A stretch of 64,000 nt of DNA, from positions 7,214,501 through 7,278,500 of the forward strand of contig NZ_JAPEQG010000001.1 of NCBI RefSeq assembly GCF_026339735.1, read 5' to 3'. Position 1 is the first letter of the stretch. Each line of letters begins with the position of its first letter. The translations under genes were made by a program, and so were the position numbers. This document shows positions 60,277 to 64,000 of the stretch, piece by piece. Source of the DNA: Streptomyces sp. NBC_01669 (GTDB taxonomy: Bacteria; Actinomycetota; Actinomycetes; Streptomycetales; Streptomycetaceae). The notes beneath the pieces are model-generated. The model was given only the letters and a program-made list of their open reading frames with translations. It had not been told where the DNA came from and did not search any database.

Positions 60277-61797
60277 ATGGAAAAGGCACCACCTGCCGTA
60301 GAGGCGGAAGGCGTCGTCAAACGCTTCGGGCCCACCGTGGCGCTCGACGGTGTGCAGCTCACCGTGCAGCCCGGGGAGTCCCATGCCCTCGTCGGCCGTA
60401 ACGGCGCGGGCAAGTCCACGCTGGTCAGCGTCCTGACGGGACTGCACAAGGCGGACGCGGGCACGGTCCGCTTCGGCGGGGAGCCCGCGCCCGCCTTCGG
60501 GGACACCACGGCCTGGCAGTCGAAGGTCGCCTGCGTCTACCAGAAGTCCATGGTCGTCCCCGATCTGACCGTCGCCGAGAACCTCTTCCTCGGCCGGCTG
60601 GACGACGAGTCGCGGTGGATCAGCTGGGGAAGGCTCCGCAGGCGTGCGGAGCAGCTCCTCGCCGAGTACGGCGTCCAGGTCGACCCCAACACCCGGGCCA
60701 GGGATCTGGCCGTGGAGCAGCGGCAGTTCGTCGAGATCGCGCGGGCGCTGTCCTTCGGCGCCCGGCTGATCATCCTGGACGAACCGACCGCCCAGCTCGA
60801 CGCCCGCGGCATCGGGCGGCTCTTCGACAAGCTCAGGGAACTGCAGAGCCAGGGAGTGGCGTTCCTGTTCATCTCCCACCATCTGCAGGAGGTGTACGAC
60901 CTGTGCACCGCCGTCACCGTCTACCGAGACGCACGCCACGTCCTGACCGCTCCGGTTGCCGACCTCACCAAGACCGAACTGGTCACGGCGATGACGGGCG
61001 AGAAGGGCAGCGGACCCGCCGCCTGGCACGCGGGCGGTGACCGGGCAGCGGTCCGGGACGCGTCGGTGGAGCCCGTCCTGCGCACCGAAGGGCTCTGCCT
61101 GGAGGGCCAGTTCGAGCCGCTGGACCTCCAGGTCCGCCCCGGCGAGGTGCTCGGCCTCGCCGGATCCGCGGCCAGCGGCAACACCGCACTCGGTGAGGCA
61201 CTCGCCGGGATGCGGAAGGCCAGCGGCGGCACGGTCTCCGTACACGGGAGGACGGTGCCGTCCGGCAGCGTGCCGCACGCGCTGGACGCCGGAATCGGGT
61301 ACATCCCCGAGGACCGGCACGACCAGGGCCTTGTCCTGGGACGCAGCGTCGCCGAGAACGCCACCCTCACGGTCACCGACCAGCTCGGTCCGTGGGGGAC
61401 CGTACTGCCCTCCCGTACCAGGGAGTTCGCACGGTCGATGATCGAGTCGCTGGACATCAAGACACAGGGACCCGAACAGCCCGTCGCCGGGCTGTCGGGC
61501 GGCAACCAGCAGAAGGTGGTGGTCGCCCGCGCACTGGCCCGCAAGCCGAGCGTGCTGGTCGCGGTCCGGCCCACCGCGGGTGTGGACGTCAAGTCCAAGG
61601 ACTCGCTGCTCGGCGTCGTCCGGCGGGTCGCCGACGAGGGCAATGCCGCAGTCGTCGTCTCGGACGAGCTGGACGATCTGCGGGTCTGTGACCGGGTGCT
61701 CGCCCTGTTCCACGGGCGCGTGGTCGGGGCGTTCGGAAGCGGGTGGACCGACGGGGAACTCGTCGCCGCCATGGAAGGTGTGGGGGAAAGGGAATGA
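60277..61797 (+). CDS. Sugar ABC transporter ATP-binding protein (two NBDs)
   Basis: A 506-residue monosaccharide-type ATPase (RbsA/XylG class). NBD1 has Walker A GRNGAGKST (about 40-48) and Walker B LIILDEPTA (about 164), with a degenerate signature (DLAVEQRQF). NBD2 has an altered Walker A (GSAASGNT, ~297), a good signature LSGGNQQK (~407) and an unusual Walker B, VLVAVRPTAGVD, in which the Asp-Glu pair is missing. It powers the permease encoded next, whose ATG overlaps this stop. GAGAAGGGG precedes the ATG. Confidence 0.92.
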   Translation: MEKAPPAVEAEGVVKRFGPTVALDGVQLTVQPGESHALVGRNGAGKSTLVSVLTGLHKADAGTVRFGGEPAPAFGDTTAWQSKVACVYQKSMVVPDLTVAENLFLGRLDDESRWISWGRLRRRAEQLLAEYGVQVDPNTRARDLAVEQRQFVEIARALSFGARLIILDEPTAQLDARGIGRLFDKLRELQSQGVAFLFISHHLQEVYDLCTAVTVYRDARHVLTAPVADLTKTELVTAMTGEKGSGPAAWHAGGDRAAVRDASVEPVLRTEGLCLEGQFEPLDLQVRPGEVLGLAGSAASGNTALGEALAGMRKASGGTVSVHGRTVPSGSVPHALDAGIGYIPEDRHDQGLVLGRSVAENATLTVTDQLGPWGTVLPSRTREFARSMIESLDIKTQGPEQPVAGLSGGNQQKVVVARALARKPSVLVAVRPTAGVDVKSKDSLLGVVRRVADEGNAAVVVSDELDDLRVCDRVLALFHGRVVGAFGSGWTDGELVAAMEGVGERE

Positions 61798-62846
61798 CCG
61801 GCACGATACGGCCGTCGACGGCCGACGACATCAACGGGGGACTGGGGGGCGGGCTCGGCGACGACAGCCCGCTGAGCCGGCTCAAGCTGATCCGGTGGAG
61901 CGACTTCTCCCTGGTGCCGGTGATCCTGGTGCTGATGGTGATCGGCTTCATCGTCTCGCCGGTCTTCCTCACCTCCGACAACCTGATCAGCGTCGTCCAG
62001 CAGTCCTCCGAACTCAGCCTGCTGGTCCTCGGCCAGGCCCTGATCCTCATCTGCGGACGGATGGACCTGTCCCTGGAGTCGACGATCGGCATCGCGCCCG
62101 TCGTCGCCATGTGGCTGGTGCTGCCCACCGAGGGCGGCCGGTTCGCCGGCCTCGGCCTGCTGCCCACCTGGTCGGCGATCCCGCTCTGCCTGCTGGTGGG
62201 GCTCGCGATCGGCGCGATCAACGGCTTCCTGATGCTGAAGCTCCGGGTCAACGGCTTCATCGCCACGCTCGGCATGCTCACCATGCTGCGCGGACTCCAC
62301 ATCGGCATCACCGAGGGCAAGTCCATCACCGACGTCCCGGAGTCGTTCCGCTACCTCGGCAAGAGCGAGTGGCTCGGCGCACCGGCCGCGGTCTGGATCT
62401 GTCTGGTGCTCTTCGCGATCGGCGGCGCGGCGCTGGCCTGGCTGCGCCACGGGCGTTCGCTGTACGCGATCGGGGGCAACCCGGAAGCGGCGCGGGCCGC
62501 GGGCATCCGGGTCGACCGGGTCACCTGGATCGTGCTTGCCATCGGCGGTCTGCTGGCGGCCTTCGCGGGCATCCTCTACACCGGCCACTACGGGGCGGTC
62601 GCCGCGACGCAGGGCAACGGCTGGATCTTCCAGGTGTTCGCCGCGGCGGTCATCGGCGGCATCAGCCTCAAGGGCGGTCGTGGCACGCTGTTCGGTGCGC
62701 TGACCGGAGTGCTGACGCTGCAGCTGGTGGTCAATGTGATGACCCTCGGCGGCGTCCCGGCACTGTGGAACCAGTTCCTCAACGGCGCGATCATCATTGT
62801 CGCCCTGGTCATCTCGCGCTTCGCGAGCGGCGAGAAGCAGGACTGA
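61794..62846 (+). CDS. Sugar ABC transporter permease
   Basis: A 350-residue membrane protein with 8-10 helices of the ribose/xylose permease class: GRMDLSLESTIGIAPVVA, KLRVNGFIATLGMLTMLRGL and YAIGGNPEAARAAGIRV are standard motifs, and FQVFAAAVIGGISLKGGRGTL near the end is the substrate-channel segment. Its start overlaps the ATPase stop. Only one permease gene is present, so it probably forms a homodimer. Confidence 0.93.
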   Translation: MTGTIRPSTADDINGGLGGGLGDDSPLSRLKLIRWSDFSLVPVILVLMVIGFIVSPVFLTSDNLISVVQQSSELSLLVLGQALILICGRMDLSLESTIGIAPVVAMWLVLPTEGGRFAGLGLLPTWSAIPLCLLVGLAIGAINGFLMLKLRVNGFIATLGMLTMLRGLHIGITEGKSITDVPESFRYLGKSEWLGAPAAVWICLVLFAIGGAALAWLRHGRSLYAIGGNPEAARAAGIRVDRVTWIVLAIGGLLAAFAGILYTGHYGAVAATQGNGWIFQVFAAAVIGGISLKGGRGTLFGALTGVLTLQLVVNVMTLGGVPALWNQFLNGAIIIVALVISRFASGEKQD

Positions 62847-62855
62847 ACCGGGGTC

Positions 62856-62899
62856 CGTACGGGCCGGTGCGCGGAGGGTTCCGCGCACCGGCCCGTACG
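62856..62899. terminator. Bidirectional 20-bp stem terminator
   Basis: A perfect 20-bp inverted repeat (62856-62875, starting CGTACGGGCC, and 62880-62899) with loop gggt separates the permease gene and the convergent GntR gene. Confidence 0.88.
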
Positions 62900-62903
62900 C
62901 ATG

Positions 62904-63575
62904 TCACAGCGTCGACCTCAACCACTGCTCCACGCTCGCCACATGCACCGTCGCCCAGGCTCGCGCAGCCTCCGCATCCCGGTCCCGCAGCGCCGACACG
63001 ATCGCCCGGTGCTCGTGCAGCGTCCGGCTGACCGCGTCCTCCTGCGTCAGTCCGCGCCAGACACGGGCCCGCGTCGTCGGCCCGGAGAGACCGTCGAGCA
63101 GGGAGCAGAGCACCGAATTCCCGGACGACTGCACGATGCCGCGGTGGAACTCCAGGTCGCAGGCGACCAGCTCCTCCACCGACGGCTGTGCGCCCAGCGC
63201 GTCCAGCTGGGAGCTCAGCACGTCCAGCTGCGCCTCGCTGATCCGCGTCGCCGCCATCGCCGTCGCGGCGGGCTCCAGGATCCGGCGGACCGCCAGGAAC
63301 TCCAGCACCGTGTCGTCGCGGTGGAAGTCCACGACGAAGCTCAGCGCCTCGAGCAGCAGCTGCGGGTCGAGGCTGGTGACGTACGTGCCGTCGCCCTGCC
63401 GGACGTCGAGGATGCGGATCAGCGAGAGGGCGCGGACGGCCTCCCGCAGCGAGTTGCGGGAGAGCCCGAGCTCCGCGGCCAGTTCGCTCTCCTTGGGCAG
63501 TCGGTCGCCTGGCCGCAGCGCACCCGAGACGATCATTCCCTTGATCTTCTCGATCGCCTCGTCGGTGACAGCCAT
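62904..63575 (-). CDS. GntR/FCD-family regulator, likely of the fuconate operon
   Basis: A 223-residue regulator: winged helix (IEKIKGMIVSGALRPGDRLPKESELAAELGLSRNSLREAVRAL, then DVRQGDGTYV) and an FCD ligand domain (DTVLEFLAVRRILEPAATAMAA, then CDLEFHRGIVQSSGNSV). It sits at the end of the fuconate and transport operon in convergent orientation. GGAGG precedes ATG 63575. A perfect ACATCCGATGT palindrome upstream of it and two copies upstream of the operon point to autoregulation plus control of the operon. Confidence 0.92.
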   Translation of the reverse strand: MAVTDEAIEKIKGMIVSGALRPGDRLPKESELAAELGLSRNSLREAVRALSLIRILDVRQGDGTYVTSLDPQLLLEALSFVVDFHRDDTVLEFLAVRRILEPAATAMAATRISEAQLDVLSSQLDALGAQPSVEELVACDLEFHRGIVQSSGNSVLCSLLDGLSGPTTRARVWRGLTQEDAVSRTLHEHRAIVSALRDRDAEAARAWATVHVASVEQWLRSTL

Positions 63576-63618
63576 GACGGTCCTCCTGGATTCGGACGGG
63601 ATCAGACCCCGGCACAAG

Positions 63619-63629
63619 ACATCCGATGT
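63619..63629. promoter_or_regulatory. GntR/FCD operator, perfect 11-bp palindrome
   Basis: ACATC-C-GATGT, 44 bp upstream of the regulator start. Two variants of it flank the fuconate operon promoter at 56857-56887. Confidence 0.7.
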
Positions 63630-63695
63630 ATCTCTTCATTATGGGGGTCGGATCAGGCGGAAGAACCCCGTCTGCCGCAGGAGGTGATCGATCGC

Positions 63696-63800
63696 TCAAT
63701 TCCAGAGCGTCGATGGAGCCTCGCGCCGTACCACCGGAGCGATTTCCTCCGCGAAGCGCTGCAGTGTCTCGATCTGTTCGGGGTGGCTCACGTCCACCGG
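63696..63800 (-). pseudogene. C-terminal remnant of a luciferase-like oxidoreductase
   Basis: The last ~35 codons of a frame, VDVSHPEQIETLQRFAEEI then APVVRREAPSTLWN, look like the C-terminal tail of a flavin-dependent monooxygenase of the luciferase family. Upstream on the same strand (higher coordinates) the frame loses protein character and runs into a terminator, and no start codon or binding site is visible, so this is probably a gene relic rather than a small gene. Confidence 0.4.
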
Positions 63801-63824
63801 CCGCCCCAGGTCACAGCGGGTACG

Positions 63825-63865
63825 CGGGCGGGGGCGGCTCCCCCCGTGGAAACCGCCCCCGCCCG
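63825..63865 (-). terminator. Stem-loop terminator of the edge gene
   Basis: CGGGCGGGGGCGG (63825-63837) and CCGCCCCCGCCCG (63853-63865) form a perfect 13-bp stem 18 bp after the stop of the gene at the right edge. Confidence 0.8.
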
Positions 63866-63883
63866 TGCACCTGCCGGTACCGG

Positions 63884-64000
63884 TCAGCCCTTGTCGGCCA
63901 GCATTCCCTCGACCCTCGTCCGGATCTCGTCCGTGGCCAGGCCCCGGATGGTCAGCGTCGTGCGGCGGCGCAGCACGTCGTCGGCCGTCTGCGCCCACTC
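63884..64000 (-). CDS. Glycerol-3-phosphate dehydrogenase-like protein, C-terminal fragment
   Basis: 38 codons enter from the right edge: EWAQTADDVLRRRTTLTIRG, then LATDEIRTRVEGMLADKG. The WAxTADDVLRRRTxL pattern is that of the GlpD C-terminal domain (FAD-dependent glycerol-3-phosphate dehydrogenase). The rest of the gene is outside the window. The call rests on this short motif. Confidence 0.65.
   Translation of the reverse strand, partial: EWAQTADDVLRRRTTLTIRGLATDEIRTRVEGMLADKG

Overview
The window is actinobacterial and almost certainly Streptomyces. Base composition is very GC-rich with strong GC bias at third codon positions. It encodes two chaplins (surface proteins of sporulating streptomycetes), mycothiol enzymes (MshC and an MscR-type dehydrogenase), a DUF3090/SCO1664-type gene pair and a tRNA-Leu. 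Gene order around gntR-gntK-gntP, the chaplins and mshC resembles the SCO1660-SCO1680 segment of S. coelicolor as I remember it; this was not computed.

Layout. 0-5.3 kb: TetR fragment, acyl-CoA dehydrogenase plus APH-like kinase operon, quinone-type oxidoreductase, a DUF202 pair and a Nudix hydrolase. 5.3-10 kb: two inverted, near-identical 202-bp MITE-like elements flank an SDR, a TetR regulator, a DMT permease and an FAD-dependent dehydrogenase. 10-17.7 kb: ASCH protein, APC permease, a molybdopterin enzyme with its cytochrome b partner, then the gluconate permease-kinase operon with its divergent GntR. 17.8-38 kb: a stretch that looks accessory. It holds a mycothiol formaldehyde-detoxification pair, pseudouridine synthase, beta-galactosidase, cytochrome bd oxidase, GMC oxidoreductase, cyclase-fold enzyme, GH15 hydrolase, aldose epimerase, and a cation/proton antiporter gene interrupted near its start by an IS605-type tnpB element. 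The stretch ends at tRNA-Leu. 38-52 kb: conserved block with M20 peptidase, chaplins, RecD2-like protein, F420-type oxidoreductase, ferritin-like protein, CorA, phosphatase, DUF3090, SCO1664-like protein and mshC. 52.5-63.6 kb: secreted GH31 glycosidase, PAC2 protein, and an L-fuconate catabolic and ABC-transport operon with its GntR/FCD regulator. The right edge holds a luciferase-family remnant and the C-terminus of what looks like glycerol-3-phosphate dehydrogenase.

How genes work together. Three sugar modules are visible: gluconate uptake and phosphorylation; L-fuconate dehydration, oxidation and sugar import; and glycoside cleavage by LacZ, GH31 and GH15 with GalM. Cytochrome bd sits beside an SDR of the glucose 1-dehydrogenase type and a GMC oxidoreductase, so an oxidase-linked sugar oxidation module is plausible but inferred.

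The strongest unusual points are: (1) the tnpB element, whose precise removal restores the antiporter reading frame and reveals a TTCAT target and the start of the guide; (2) a long chaplin whose likely native start reads ATG-TGA, as if codon 2 had become a stop; (3) the inverted MITE pair with 3-bp TNA target duplications; (4) a palindromic Streptomyces repeat inserted in frame in the acyl-CoA dehydrogenase; (5) perfect inverted-repeat operators at the gluconate and fuconate regulators.
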